This document shows positions 1 to 8,234 of a stretch of 45,778 nucleotides of DNA, in pieces. Position 1 is the first letter of the stretch. Every line of letters starts with the position of its first letter. Source of the DNA: Metaclostridioides mangenotii (GTDB lineage Bacteria > Bacillota > Clostridia > Peptostreptococcales > Peptostreptococcaceae); the NCBI RefSeq assembly GCF_018917235.1, contig NZ_JAHLOF010000011.1, forward strand, positions 1 through 45,778. Reading direction: 5' to 3'. A program made the translations under genes and the position numbers. The notes below the pieces were generated by a model, which was not told the origin of the DNA, made no database searches, and was given only the letters and a program-made list of their open reading frames with translations.

Positions 1-848
1 CTTAAAAGAGCTCCTATGTTATCTCCAGCTTGTGCTTGGTCTAGTAATTTTCTGAACATCTCTACTCCTGTTACTATTAACTTTCTTGGAGCTTCAGCAA
101 GACCTACTAGATCTACTTCGTCTTGAACTTTTAGTATACCTCTCTCAACTCTACCTGTAGCAACTGTTCCTCTACCTGTTATTGAGAATACGTCCTCAAC
201 TGGCATTAAGAAGTCTTTATCTATATCTCTCTCTGGAGCAGGTATATACTCATCAATTTGCTCGAATAGTTCAACTATTTTGTCTCCCCATTCACTTGAT
301 GGATCTTCAAGAGCCATTAAAGCTGATCCTTTAACTATTGGAGTATCATCTCCCGGGAAGTCGTACTCAGTTAATAGGTCTCTAACTTCCATTTCAACTA
401 ACTCAAGTAACTCTTCGTCGTCTACCATGTCGCATTTGTTTAAGAATACAACGATGTATGGTACACCAACTTGTCTAGATAGTACTATATGCTCTCTTGT
501 TTGAGGCATTGGTCCATCAGTTGCAGAAACAACTAGTATAGCACCGTCCATTTGAGCAGCTCCTGTGATCATGTTTTTAACGTAGTCAGCATGTCCTGGG
601 CAGTCAACGTGAGCGTAGTGTCTATTTGGTGTTTCATACTCAACGTGAGTTGTAGATATTGTAATACCTCTTTCTCTTTCCTCTGGAGCTTTGTCGATAT
701 TAGCGAAGTCTACTGCTTCTCCTAAGTGGTATCTATCATGTAATGTTTTAGTGATAGCTGCAGTTAAAGTAGTTTTACCATGGTCAACGTGACCGATAGT
801 TCCTATATTAACATGGGGCTTAGTTCTTTCGTATTTAGATTTAGCCAT
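1..848 (-). CDS. tuf: Elongation factor Tu, 3' part cut by window edge
   Basis: EF-Tu is the GTPase that brings aminoacyl-tRNA to the ribosomal A site. The translation from 848 begins [20 protein letters not shown] and has the P-loop [13 protein letters not shown] (G3) and NKCD (G4), the standard EF-Tu G-domain set, followed by domain 2 ([12 protein letters not shown]). About 282 codons are present of a family length near 397; the remainder lies left of base 1. A strong ribosome site (GGGAGG, complement at 857-862) precedes the ATG. It follows sigH on the same strand after about 70 bp. Identity is certain; only completeness is limited by the window. Confidence 0.98.
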   Translation of the reverse strand, partial: MAKSKYERTKPHVNIGTIGHVDHGKTTLTAAITKTLHDRYHLGEAVDFANIDKAPEERERGITISTTHVEYETPNRHYAHVDCPGHADYVKNMITGAAQMDGAILVVSATDGPMPQTREHIVLSRQVGVPYIVVFLNKCDMVDDEELLELVEMEVRDLLTEYDFPGDDTPIVKGSALMALEDPSSEWGDKIVELFEQIDEYIPAPERDIDKDFLMPVEDVFSITGRGTVATGRVERGILKVQDEVDLVGLAEAPRKLIVTGVEMFRKLLDQAQAGDNIGALL

Positions 849-920
849 TTTACTTACCTCCCTATTTTATTTGATATATTTTAAATCTTTACTTTAGTCC
901 TTATGGTAAACATTTTACTA

Positions 921-1568
921 TTATTCATTCTTGTTTTCAAGATGTTTTTCCAATTTTCTCTTTACCCTCTGAAGCGCGTTGTCAATCGATTTTACATCTC
1001 TATCAAGTCTATTTGCAATGTACTGATACGATTTGCCATTTAGATATAATTCTAATACTTTTTGCTCTAAATCGCTAAGCAATTCGTTCATTTTTGATTC
1101 TATATTTTTTAATTCTTCTTTACTTATAATTAGCTCTTCCGGATCAGTTACCATACTAGTGGTTATTATATCCAAAAGTGTACGGTCTGACTCCTCATCA
1201 TAAATTGGCTTGTTTAGTGATATGTAAGAATTCAAAGGTATGTGTTTCTGTCTTGTAGCTGTTTTAATCGCTGTGATGATCTGCCTAGTTATGCAAATGT
1301 CGGCAAAACATTTAAAGGAATTAGTCTTTGTTCCATCAAAATCTCTGATAGCCTTATAAAGACCTATCATTCCCTCTTGAATTATATCCTCTTTATCTGC
1401 ACCAATTAAGAAATAAGACTTTGCCTTTGCCTTAACAAAATTCTTGTACTTAGATATAAGGTATTCCAGTGCCATCTTGTCTCCTGCACTCGCTTTAATT
1501 ACCAAATTGTAATCATCTAATTGTGAAGCGCTCATTTCCTCAAAACTTTTTTCTTTTGCTACTAACAT
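921..1568 (-). CDS. sigH: RNA polymerase sigma factor SigH (SigH/Spo0H type)
   Basis: A sigma-70 family protein of 215 residues, the size of SigH, the transition-phase and early sporulation sigma factor. Region 2 is visible (EYLISKYKNFVKAKAKSYFL, then DKEDIIQEGMIGLYKAIRDF) and region 4 shows the helix-turn-helix LNGKSYQYIANRLDRDVKSI. An ATG at 1583 extends the frame by five codons, but its next codons form GGGGAG, which is an ideal ribosome site six bases before the ATG at 1568, so 1568 is chosen. It sits downstream of yacP with its own predicted promoter and upstream of tuf, an arrangement known from other clostridia. The product is assigned by domain order and context; confusion with another small sigma factor is unlikely. 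Confidence 0.92.
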   Translation of the reverse strand: MLVAKEKSFEEMSASQLDDYNLVIKASAGDKMALEYLISKYKNFVKAKAKSYFLIGADKEDIIQEGMIGLYKAIRDFDGTKTNSFKCFADICITRQIITAIKTATRQKHIPLNSYISLNKPIYDEESDRTLLDIITTSMVTDPEELIISKEELKNIESKMNELLSDLEQKVLELYLNGKSYQYIANRLDRDVKSIDNALQRVKRKLEKHLENKNE

Positions 1569-1612
1569 GTAAATCTCCCCCATATAAAAACAAAATAAAC
1601 AATCATAGCTAT

Positions 1613-1642
1613 ATTATAGTCTAAAGAATCCAGTAATTTCAA
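1613..1642 (-). promoter_or_regulatory. Predicted sigma-A promoter of sigH
   Basis: On the minus strand TTGAAA (1642-1637), an 18-bp spacer and TATAAT (1618-1613) lie about 45 bp before the sigH start. The -35 box overlaps the stop codon region of yacP, so sigH can be transcribed apart from the upstream genes. Prediction by consensus only. Confidence 0.5.
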
Positions 1643-2166
1643 CGCTTTTTACGAATGTTCTCAAGTTTCGACAATATTTCTTCATCTAACCTTTCATCTA
1701 ATCTATTTCGATCAATTTTTTTACTTAATACAACATTTTTTTCCTTAATTTTCATTTTAGCTCGATTAATATCGAGCTTTAATTCTCTGGCAGAAACTCT
1801 TGCAGCTCCCTTACCCAAAATAATTTGTTGTTCTGCATAATCATTTGTCACTACTTTAATATCATCATACTGAGATAGCGTACTGATAAATTTTTCAATG
1901 TAGCTATCTGCAGTTTGATGTTCTTTTGTATAAACCACTGTTACATGGTCTCTTTCTTCTACTTTCTCACGAGAATTTTTTACGTTATATGCGTCAAATA
2001 CTACTATTGCTTTGTATCCATTATATTCTGCATACTCAATAACTTCATCTATAAGTTTCTCTCTCGAATCTTCAAGATCTTCTCTAGCCAATTCTCTTAA
2101 GTCTTCCCATGCATTAATAATATTGTAACCATCTATTATTAAATACTGATTTTTCTTTCTTTTCAT
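1639..2166 (-). CDS. yacP: NYN-domain ribonuclease, YacP/Rae1 type
   Basis: A 175-residue NYN (PIN-like) domain protein. The N-terminal YLIIDGYNIINAWEDL carries the conserved Asp-Gly-Tyr-Asn, VVFDAY gives a second acidic residue, and HQTADSYIEKFI and VVTNDYAEQQIILGKGA supply the remaining metal-binding acids. In Bacillus subtilis the homologue Rae1 is a ribosome-associated endoribonuclease that cleaves in the A site; the same role is inferred here. A TTG four codons upstream (2178) lies inside the end of rlmB. The ATG at 2166 is preferred because it follows the rlmB TAA by one base, suggesting translational coupling. The C-terminal third is rich in Lys, Arg and Glu. sigH follows. Confidence 0.85.
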   Translation of the reverse strand: MKRKKNQYLIIDGYNIINAWEDLRELAREDLEDSREKLIDEVIEYAEYNGYKAIVVFDAYNVKNSREKVEERDHVTVVYTKEHQTADSYIEKFISTLSQYDDIKVVTNDYAEQQIILGKGAARVSARELKLDINRAKMKIKEKNVVLSKKIDRNRLDERLDEEILSKLENIRKKR

Positions 2167-2167
2167 T

Positions 2168-2899
2168 TTACTTGCCAAGTCTTTGCTTTAGCACCTCGTA
2201 AAGGACTATACTTCCTGCAACTGATGCATTCAACGATGTAACATGTCCAACCATCGGCATTTTTACTTTGAAGTCGCAGTTTTCCTTTACTAGTCTAGAA
2301 ATACCATAGCCCTCACTACCTATAACTAGCCCTAAAGGTCCTTTCATATTTTGTTCGTAGAAAACATCTCCATCCATATCGACAGCTGCAATCCACAGAC
2401 CTTCATCTTTAAGTTTTTTAATAGTGTTAACTATATTGGTTACTTTGCACACAGGCATGTATTCAATGGCCCCAGCAGAAGCTTTTATAACTACCGGAGT
2501 AATGTGAACAGACCTTCTCTTAGGTATAATAACTCCGTGCGCTCCTACTGCATCAGCAGTTCTTATTATAGATCCTAAGTTATGTGGGTCGTTTATTTCA
2601 TCTAATATTATAAAGAATGGATCTTCGTCTTTTGATTTTACATTTTCTAAAACTTCATCTAAATCAGCATATTTATACTCACTTACTTGTGCAATAACCC
2701 CTTGGTGAGCGTGACTCTCACTGATTTCATCTAGCTTTTGTTTTTCTACATACTGAATTACTAAATTTTTTTCTTTAGCCATTCCGATTATTTTTTTGAT
2801 AGATCCCTCTTTTGCAGAATTTGCTATCATTATCTTGTCAATTTCCCTATTATTTTTTATTGCTTCAATAACAGGATTTCTACCTTCAACAAATGCCAA
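2168..2899 (-). CDS. rlmB: 23S rRNA 2'-O-methyltransferase RlmB (TrmH/SpoU family)
   Basis: A SPOUT methyltransferase of 243 residues that methylates the ribose of a guanosine in the 23S rRNA peptidyl-transferase region. The N-terminal substrate-binding domain starts FVEGRNPVIEAIKN. The knotted catalytic domain shows NDPHNLGSIIRTADA (motif 1), LGLVIGSEGYGISRL (motif 2) and SLNASVAGSIVLYE (motif 3). A GTG nine bases upstream (2908) falls inside the ribosome site AGGAGGTG, so the TTG at 2899, eight bases after AGGAGG, is taken as start. It lies between dfrA and yacP in one transcriptional direction. Family membership is secure; the exact target nucleotide is by homology. Confidence 0.93.
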   Translation of the reverse strand: MAFVEGRNPVIEAIKNNREIDKIMIANSAKEGSIKKIIGMAKEKNLVIQYVEKQKLDEISESHAHQGVIAQVSEYKYADLDEVLENVKSKDEDPFFIILDEINDPHNLGSIIRTADAVGAHGVIIPKRRSVHITPVVIKASAGAIEYMPVCKVTNIVNTIKKLKDEGLWIAAVDMDGDVFYEQNMKGPLGLVIGSEGYGISRLVKENCDFKVKMPMVGHVTSLNASVAGSIVLYEVLKQRLGK

Positions 2900-2911
2900 A
2901 AGCTTCACCTC

Positions 2912-3406
2912 CTATAAACTATTATTCTTATATGTTGTGAAAACATACTCTATATCCTTATGCTTCTGCTTATCACTCTCGTAAATCATTTCCCAATTTG
3001 AATCTTGATCAAGTCTTGGAAAGAACTTGTCCGCATCATTTATACTAGTATTTTTAGTAATATAAGCTTCTTTACAATAGGGTAAAAACTGTTTGTAGAT
3101 CTTTTCTCCCCCAATTATAAATACATTGTCCTCATTGTACTTTTTTATTTCTTCGAATACCTCTCCAATTGAGTTTAAAACAATAACTCCATCATTTTTA
3201 AAAGACTTATCTTTAGTTAAAACAACATTTATTCTATCTTTTAGTGGTTGTTTTCCTGGAAGGGAGTCAAACGTAGTCCTCCCCATTACAACAACATTTC
3301 CGACTGTCTTTTCTTTAAAAAACCTCATATCTCCTGGGATAAATTGAAGTAAATCTCCATCTCTACCTATACCCCAATTTTTATCTACATTAACTATAGC
3401 CTTCAT
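2912..3406 (-). CDS. dfrA: Dihydrofolate reductase
   Basis: Reduces dihydrofolate to tetrahydrofolate with NADPH. The 164 residues match the family length: MKAIVNVDKNWGIGRDGDLLQ (substrate and Met20 loop), GDMRFFKEKT, VVMGRTTFDSLPGKQPLKDR (cofactor site), then IIGGEKIYKQFLPY and ITKNTSINDADKFFP. The catalytic acid of the first helix aligns with the Asp of GDMRFFK. AGGAGG lies eight bases before the ATG and overlaps the thyA stop, so the two genes are translated in tandem. The pairing is biochemically sensible because ThyA releases dihydrofolate that this enzyme must recycle. Also called folA. Confidence 0.95.
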   Translation of the reverse strand: MKAIVNVDKNWGIGRDGDLLQFIPGDMRFFKEKTVGNVVVMGRTTFDSLPGKQPLKDRINVVLTKDKSFKNDGVIVLNSIGEVFEEIKKYNEDNVFIIGGEKIYKQFLPYCKEAYITKNTSINDADKFFPRLDQDSNWEMIYESDKQKHKDIEYVFTTYKNNSL

Positions 3407-3418
3407 ATATAGTTCCTC

Positions 3419-4249
3419 CTATATAGCAACAGGTATTTTCTTTATTTGTTCATGAGTTTCGTAACCCTCCAAAACGAAATCCTCTACCTTGAAATCATAG
3501 AAATCTTTTACATCTGGGTTTATTTTAAGTTTTGGTGCTTTATATGGCTTTCTACTTATAAGTTCTTTAACTAATGGTATATGTCTATCATATATATGTG
3601 CATCAGCTATAACATGTACAAATTCTCCAACTTCAAATCCTGTAACTTGAGCTAACATATGAACTAATATCGCGTACTGTGAAACATTCCAGTTATTGGC
3701 AACTAAAACGTCATTTGATCTCTGATTTAGTATAGCATTTAATTTATTACCAGTGACATTAAATGTCATGCTATATGCACATGGATAAAGGTTCATCGCA
3801 TGTAGATCGTCATGGTTGTACATATTCACAATTATCCTTCTGCTATAAGGGTTGTTTTTTAAATCGTATATAACTCTATCTATTTGGTCGAATTCGCCTT
3901 CTTTGTACTTATGTTTTTGAGCAATTTGATATCCGTAAGCCTTACCGATAGTTCCTTCTTCATCAGCCCAAGAATTCCAAATTTTACTGTTTAAATCCTT
4001 TATATTATTAGATTTTCTTTGCCAAATCCAAAGAAGTTCGTCTATAGCTGCCTTCAAATTAGTCGGTCTAAGTGTAAGTATTGGGAACTCCTCAGATAAA
4101 TCATATCTATTTACTACACAGAATTTTTTTACTGTATGAGCATCCACACCATCAAGCCACTTTGCTCTTACTGCTTGTCCTTCTGATGATACTCCGTTCT
4201 CTAAAATATCATTACACAAATTTATAAAAATATTATCTGTTTTACTCAA
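3419..4249 (-). CDS. thyA: Thymidylate synthase ThyA (divergent clade)
   Basis: Makes dTMP from dUMP and methylene-tetrahydrofolate, releasing dihydrofolate. With the start chosen here the protein has 276 residues. The catalytic Cys is in LYPCAYSM (about residue 157), Arg is in NQRSNDVL, and the dUMP-recognising Asn is in NNWNVSQYA (about 188). The C-terminus is KKIPVAI, the usual flexible tail. The frame runs upstream to an ATG at 4345, but that has no ribosome site. A TTG at 4249 with AGAAGG seven bases before it fits far better and removes 32 atypical residues. The motif is PCA where E. coli-type enzymes have PCH, and NQRS replaces YQRS. It sits immediately upstream of dfrA. Confidence 0.88.
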   Translation of the reverse strand: MSKTDNIFINLCNDILENGVSSEGQAVRAKWLDGVDAHTVKKFCVVNRYDLSEEFPILTLRPTNLKAAIDELLWIWQRKSNNIKDLNSKIWNSWADEEGTIGKAYGYQIAQKHKYKEGEFDQIDRVIYDLKNNPYSRRIIVNMYNHDDLHAMNLYPCAYSMTFNVTGNKLNAILNQRSNDVLVANNWNVSQYAILVHMLAQVTGFEVGEFVHVIADAHIYDRHIPLVKELISRKPYKAPKLKINPDVKDFYDFKVEDFVLEGYETHEQIKKIPVAI

Positions 4250-4352
4250 ATTAAAACCTTCTTTCTTCTTTTGTCTTGTTATACATTTATCAATAAAAAT
4301 TTTTATTAAATTCAAAGTTATGTCGCTAACAGTCGAAATTTTCATTTATTAT

Positions 4353-4381
4353 ATTATACATGAATTCAGAAATTTTGTCGC
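4353..4381 (-). promoter_or_regulatory. Predicted promoter of thyA-dfrA
   Basis: On the minus strand GCGACA (4381-4376), 17 bp and TATAAT (4358-4353). Transcription would start near 4346, giving about 100 nt of leader before the TTG start. This agrees with rejecting the ATG at 4345 and with the terminator that isolates the pair from mrnC. Confidence 0.4.
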
Positions 4382-4494
4382 TGTACCTAAAACATCATAA
4401 ACGTTTAAATCGAGCTAATCTGCTGTATTTGAACGACAAATAAATTTAATCATTCCATATATAGTATTTTGACATCAGACATCACGTATATTAA

Positions 4495-4532
4495 AAGAAG
4501 CACCCAAATGATAAATATTCGGGCGCTTCTGA
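4495..4532 (-). terminator. Terminator after mrnC
   Basis: An imperfect hairpin: AGAAGC...GCTTCT outer arms, CCC/GGG and AAT/ATT inner pairs, and a short AT loop. On the minus strand it is followed by TTTTAAT. It ends the cysS-mrnC transcript before thyA. Confidence 0.65.
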
Positions 4533-4548
4533 TAATTAGTATCAATTT

Positions 4549-4965
4549 TTATATATTTTCAATAAACTTAATACTCTTAACGACTAAGTATTCTAATCTA
4601 TCTAGCTGCTTATCAAGATACAAGTACCCTATAAGTGCCTCGAACCCCGTAGCATGTTTATAATCTATAATATCTCCATTTTTAGGAGATGTGTGAGATT
4701 TTTGATTTCTACCACGTTTGTAAATTCTTTGTTCTTCTTCAGTTAATTCATCTTCTATACTGTGAATTATATCTGATTGGGCTTTAGCCTTTACATAATT
4801 TATCGCTAATTTGTGAAGATCGTTGACTTTTTTATTTTTGTTACACTTAATTAAATGATCTCTTATATATGTTTCGTATACTGTATCACCAATATATGCA
4901 AGTACTAGTGGAGACATTGTTATAAGATCACTTCTTTTCAAAGTATTATCTAAACTCTTTTCCAC
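4549..4965 (-). CDS. mrnC: Mini-ribonuclease III
   Basis: A 138-residue RNase III catalytic domain without a double-stranded RNA-binding domain, the defining feature of Mini-III, which matures 23S rRNA ends. The signature [21 protein letters not shown] carries the catalytic Asp and Glu (about residues 27 and 31), and [15 protein letters not shown] is the second conserved motif. The start is a GTG inside the last codons of cysS (16-base overlap), preceded by GGGTG. An internal ATG at residue 17 is possible but would leave a shorter N-terminus. The coupling with cysS is common in Firmicutes. Confidence 0.93.
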   Translation of the reverse strand: MEKSLDNTLKRSDLITMSPLVLAYIGDTVYETYIRDHLIKCNKNKKVNDLHKLAINYVKAKAQSDIIHSIEDELTEEEQRIYKRGRNQKSHTSPKNGDIIDYKHATGFEALIGYLYLDKQLDRLEYLVVKSIKFIENI

Positions 4966-6347
4966 TTTACACCCTGTCTAGTATCTTCAAGAACTATACC
5001 TTTGTCTAAAAGTTCTTGTCTTATTTGGTCTGCTAAATCAAACTGCTTGTTTTTCTTAGCTTCTGTTCTCTTATTGATTAGATCTTCAATTTCCTCATCT
5101 AAAACTTCATCTTTTTTCTTGTTAACTATGTTTATTACTCCTGTTAACTCGTCAAACATAGACTTAGAAGCCTCTACAAACTCTTTTGAAGAGTTCTCAT
5201 CTACATTTGTATTTATAAATTTAGCTAATTCAAATATAATACTAACTGCATCTGCAGTATTTAAATCATCGTCCATAGCCTCTATATATTTAGCCTTGAA
5301 TTTCTCTAATTCTGGTAAAAGTGATTTTTCTTCATCATTTAATTTTGCATCACTAATGTTAGTTAAAGAAAACTCTAATTTTTCTTTAGTGTTGTATAAC
5401 CTCTCAAGGCCAGCTTTTGCTTGATTAAGCATTTCATCACTAAAGTTAACTGGATTTCTATAATGAGCAGATAACATAAAGAATCTAACTATCTCTAAAT
5501 CATAAAGTTTTGAAATATCTCTAACCGTAAAGAAATTGCCTTTTGATTTACTCATTTTTTCGTTATTTATATTTATATAACCGTTGTGCATCCAATATTT
5601 AGCAAATGGTTTTCCACTTCTAGCTTCACTTTGAGCAATTTCGTTCTCATGGTGTGGGAACGTTAAATCTTGGCCACCCGCGTGAACGTCTATAGTTTCG
5701 CCTAAATATCTCTTAGACATAACAGAACACTCTATATGCCATCCCGGTCTACCTTCACCCCATGGACTCTCCCATCCTGGCTCTCCTTCTTTTTTAGCTT
5801 TCCAAAGAACAAAGTCCATAGGATTGCTCTTTTTATCGTTTATTTCTATTCTCGCCCCAGCTTCTAGTTCTTCTTGATTTTGTTTAGAAAGCTTTCCGTA
5901 TTCATTAAACTTCTTAGTATCAAAATACACATCTCCCTCTGATGCATATGCAAAACCTTTATCTTCTAACTCTTTGATAAAATTTATAATCTGTTCAATA
6001 TTATCAGTAACTCTCGGGTGTACATCCGCTCTTTTTATTCCTAAACCATCACAATCAATAAAATATTCCTTTATATATTTATCCGCAACTTCAGTAGGAG
6101 TTATTCCTTCCTCTATGCTTCTTTTTATAATTTTATCATCAACATCTGTAAAGTTTTGAACGTAAGTTACATCGTATCCTCTGTACTCTAGATATCTTCT
6201 AAAAGTATCAAATATAATAAAAGGTCTTGCATTACCTATATGGATATAATTGTAAACAGTAGGTCCACAAACGTACATTTTTACCTTTCCTTCTTCTAGT
6301 GGCACAAACTCTTCTTTTGACTTACTTAACGTATTATATACCTTCAC
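4950..6347 (-). CDS. cysS: Cysteinyl-tRNA synthetase
   Basis: Class I aminoacyl-tRNA synthetase that charges tRNA-Cys. [19 protein letters not shown] contains the zinc-binding Cys and the HIGH-type signature (HIGN). [10 protein letters not shown] and [19 protein letters not shown] give the remaining zinc ligands (Cys, His, Glu), and EKMSKSKGN is the KMSKS loop. It has 465 residues, normal for the family. A GTG at 6356 lies within the ribosome site GAGGTG, so the GTG at 6347, six bases downstream of it, is chosen. mrnC follows with overlapping codons. Confidence 0.96.
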   Translation of the reverse strand: MKVYNTLSKSKEEFVPLEEGKVKMYVCGPTVYNYIHIGNARPFIIFDTFRRYLEYRGYDVTYVQNFTDVDDKIIKRSIEEGITPTEVADKYIKEYFIDCDGLGIKRADVHPRVTDNIEQIINFIKELEDKGFAYASEGDVYFDTKKFNEYGKLSKQNQEELEAGARIEINDKKSNPMDFVLWKAKKEGEPGWESPWGEGRPGWHIECSVMSKRYLGETIDVHAGGQDLTFPHHENEIAQSEARSGKPFAKYWMHNGYININNEKMSKSKGNFFTVRDISKLYDLEIVRFFMLSAHYRNPVNFSDEMLNQAKAGLERLYNTKEKLEFSLTNISDAKLNDEEKSLLPELEKFKAKYIEAMDDDLNTADAVSIIFELAKFINTNVDENSSKEFVEASKSMFDELTGVINIVNKKKDEVLDEEIEDLINKRTEAKKNKQFDLADQIRQELLDKGIVLEDTRQGVKWKRV

Positions 6348-6426
6348 AATAATCACCTCACAAGTATTTATTTTTATTTTATAATTTTCTTTGTATACTA
6401 TATTATAAGTTAAAATCTGTATAAAT

Positions 6427-6476
6427 AATAGTATTACTACTACTTTTTAGCTTATACGCAAATAATAGTAATACTA
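6427..6476. repeat. Imperfect inverted repeat downstream of the small ORF
   Basis: Arms built on AATAATAGTATTAC and GTAATACTAGTATT can pair over roughly 15-17 bp with two mismatches around a TTTTTAGCTTATACGC loop. It lies between the end of the small ORF and cysS. It could end the small transcript, but the T-tract is weak in both directions, so function is uncertain. Confidence 0.35.
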
Positions 6477-6484
6477 GTATTTAT

Positions 6485-6637
6485 TTATTCTTCTAAAAAC
6501 GAAACCTTTTGCTCTGAACATTTGTCATAAGTATCTTGTGAAATAATATCATCATTTTTTAAATTATCTAAAATAGTTAAATACTCATTGCAAAGTTCTT
6601 GTAATTCCTTTTTTATTTCCTCCATACTACTATACAT
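6485..6637 (-). CDS. Hypothetical 50-residue acidic protein
   Basis: A short frame with a good ribosome site (GGGGG eight bases before the ATG at 6637) and a stop at 6485. It begins MYSSMEEIKKELQELCNEYL, continues with a helix and turn (LDNLKNDDIIS), and ends SFLEE. It is acidic, mostly predicted helical, and has two Cys. I do not recognise the family. Size and charge recall small clostridial regulatory proteins such as Spo0E-like phosphatases, but the Spo0E motif (SQELD) is absent. It stands alone upstream of cysS with its own leader. It is supported only by the ribosome site and codon use. Confidence 0.5.
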   Translation of the reverse strand: MYSSMEEIKKELQELCNEYLTILDNLKNDDIISQDTYDKCSEQKVSFLEE

Positions 6638-7200
6638 ATTAATTACCCCCTATAATTAAATAAAAACAACAGTACTATTATTATGAATTTTTAAAATGCA
6701 AAAGGTCATCTATTAAATACTCTTAAGCCCCCACTTAATATGTTTATTATTAAAACAAGTATTCTATGACTTAACTTATGTCTGAAATTTCTGTCTGCAT
6801 AATATATTAAATTTATTCTTCTGAACTCCTTCAGTCAGTATTATAAACATTTTCGGCTGTAAATGATAAATTTTCATAAAGTCTTACAATAAAATTATTA
6901 ATACAATAACATATCTCAATTTAATTTAATGTAATTGAGGGTATATTGTTGATATTTCTTGAAAGCTACGTAGATTAAATGCGTAAATATTTTTATCGAC
7001 ACGTAGAATTTTAATCTTTAAAAAGAAAAATTCATCTCATATTAATATTTACTTTTTGAGATAACTTATTCTATAACAATTTAATTCTACTATTTATCCT
7101 AAGTTATAATTTTTATAATAATATACTTAGGTTGACAGCTAATAGCAAGTGTCGTTTCATTGTTTTCTACTTCTATGGAGGGAGGAGAAAATACATAAAA
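6638..7200. other. AT-rich stretch with no recognised gene
   Basis: About 560 bp with stops in all frames, no long frame, and no hairpin with a clear T-tract. It contains a duplicated ACGTAGA near 6967 and 7001 and a weak AGATTAAA/TTTAATCT inverted pair, but nothing I can name. It could be decayed coding sequence or a long leader. Confidence 0.4.
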
Positions 7201-7206
7201 TAAAGA

Positions 7207-7236
7207 GAGACACCTGAACGGCAATTCAGATGTCTC
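7207..7236 (-). terminator. Terminator of the zinc operon
   Basis: The stem GAGACA-C-CTGAA / TTCAG-A-TGTCTC with a six-base loop has one mismatch. On the minus strand it is followed by TCTTTATTTTATG. It lies about 150 bp after the last gene of the zinc operon and is the first good hairpin there. Confidence 0.55.
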
Positions 7237-7385
7237 CAAAGATGAATAAATTTATTTTTATTGTTTAAGGAACGGCACCTAACGTTAAAATTAGTTGTGA
7301 TCCATGTATTAATTAAATTCACATTTTATTTTTATTATACTAAGAATGTTCTCTCTATTTATAACTGTATATGAATATTTACTAT

Positions 7386-8234
7386 TTAATATGGATATAT
7401 ATAATCTTCTGTTGGATCAGTGGGTGAAATTTTATTTACATCAATCTGTGGATCCTCTGCACCGTTATTTTCTTTTTTGCTTATGGTTCCTTCCACGGTA
7501 ACCCAAGAATCCTCCTCTAACTCACTGGCCTTACTATACTTGCATATAAATCCACATGGCGACAAATCTGCTACACAACAAGTCATCATAAGTCTAGCTG
7601 GAACAAACTCATCTTCATCCATGCTTTCTAAATCTTTATATACAAATCCCTTTATTGATATTTTATATCCTATATATTTGTCAATATTTATGTATATCTC
7701 ATTAAACCATTGAGAAAACTCTTCATGGGATACTGTTATCATCTTATTTTCTTCATCATATCCGTGAAGTAATATTTCTTCACCAAATGCATTTGAGGTT
7801 ACATATTTTCCAATACCTTCTTTTGCTTCGGTGTCTATATTATTTTTTTTGTTCAATTCCTTTGAATCTCGCCTTTGCGATTTACTATTTTCCCTTATAT
7901 TTGTATTACTTTTTAATGCATTGCCATTTATTAGTTTCGTAGATAAATTATCTACAGATACTGAACCATGAGGCAATACAAGTAATAAGATCGGCAAAAT
8001 CAAAACGAAACAATGATTGACTCTTTTGCGGTATTGTGGTCTATATAAGTTTCGAACACTAAAAATAATCCATATAAGCATTACAACCATTATATATAGC
8101 AAATAAGGCTTCATTTTAGACGTAACATAATACAAGTACTTACCAGTATATACTAAGTGCAACATTACAATAAAAAAAACAACATAACAGGATATTTCGA
8201 TAAGAACTTGGTAGTTTAGCTCTTTGTTTTTCAT
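7386..8234 (-). CDS. DUF1980 / TIGR03943-family membrane protein (YcgQ type)
   Basis: 282 residues. Membrane segments lie near residues 8-27, 41-58 and 72-88. A charged linker follows (about 110-145), then a soluble domain with EILLHGYDEENKMITVSHEEF, SIKGFVYKDLES and the Cys-containing MMTCCVADLSPCGFICKY. This matches the YcgQ-like family that is nearly always paired with a DUF318 permease. Its start ATG overlaps the stop of that permease gene (ATGA), so they are translationally coupled. The biochemical role is unknown. The Cys cluster TCC...C...C would suit metal binding, and the zinc operon supports a metal-related job. Confidence 0.8.
   Translation of the reverse strand: MKNKELNYQVLIEISCYVVFFIVMLHLVYTGKYLYYVTSKMKPYLLYIMVVMLIWIIFSVRNLYRPQYRKRVNHCFVLILPILLLVLPHGSVSVDNLSTKLINGNALKSNTNIRENSKSQRRDSKELNKKNNIDTEAKEGIGKYVTSNAFGEEILLHGYDEENKMITVSHEEFSQWFNEIYINIDKYIGYKISIKGFVYKDLESMDEDEFVPARLMMTCCVADLSPCGFICKYSKASELEEDSWVTVEGTISKKENNGAEDPQIDVNKISPTDPTEDYIYPY

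Noticed and set aside
3419..4249. Deoxycytidylate hydroxymethylase instead of thymidylate synthase
   Set aside because: The dUMP-recognising Asn (WNVSQYA) is kept, whereas dCMP hydroxymethylases have Asp there, and dfrA is adjacent.
4250..4345. ATG at 4345 as thyA start
   Set aside because: No ribosome site, too close to the predicted -10 box, and the extra 32 residues do not look like ThyA.
5002..5424. Plus-strand frame of 140 residues opposite cysS
   Set aside because: Shadow of cysS; low-complexity Ser/Leu composition and no initiation signal.
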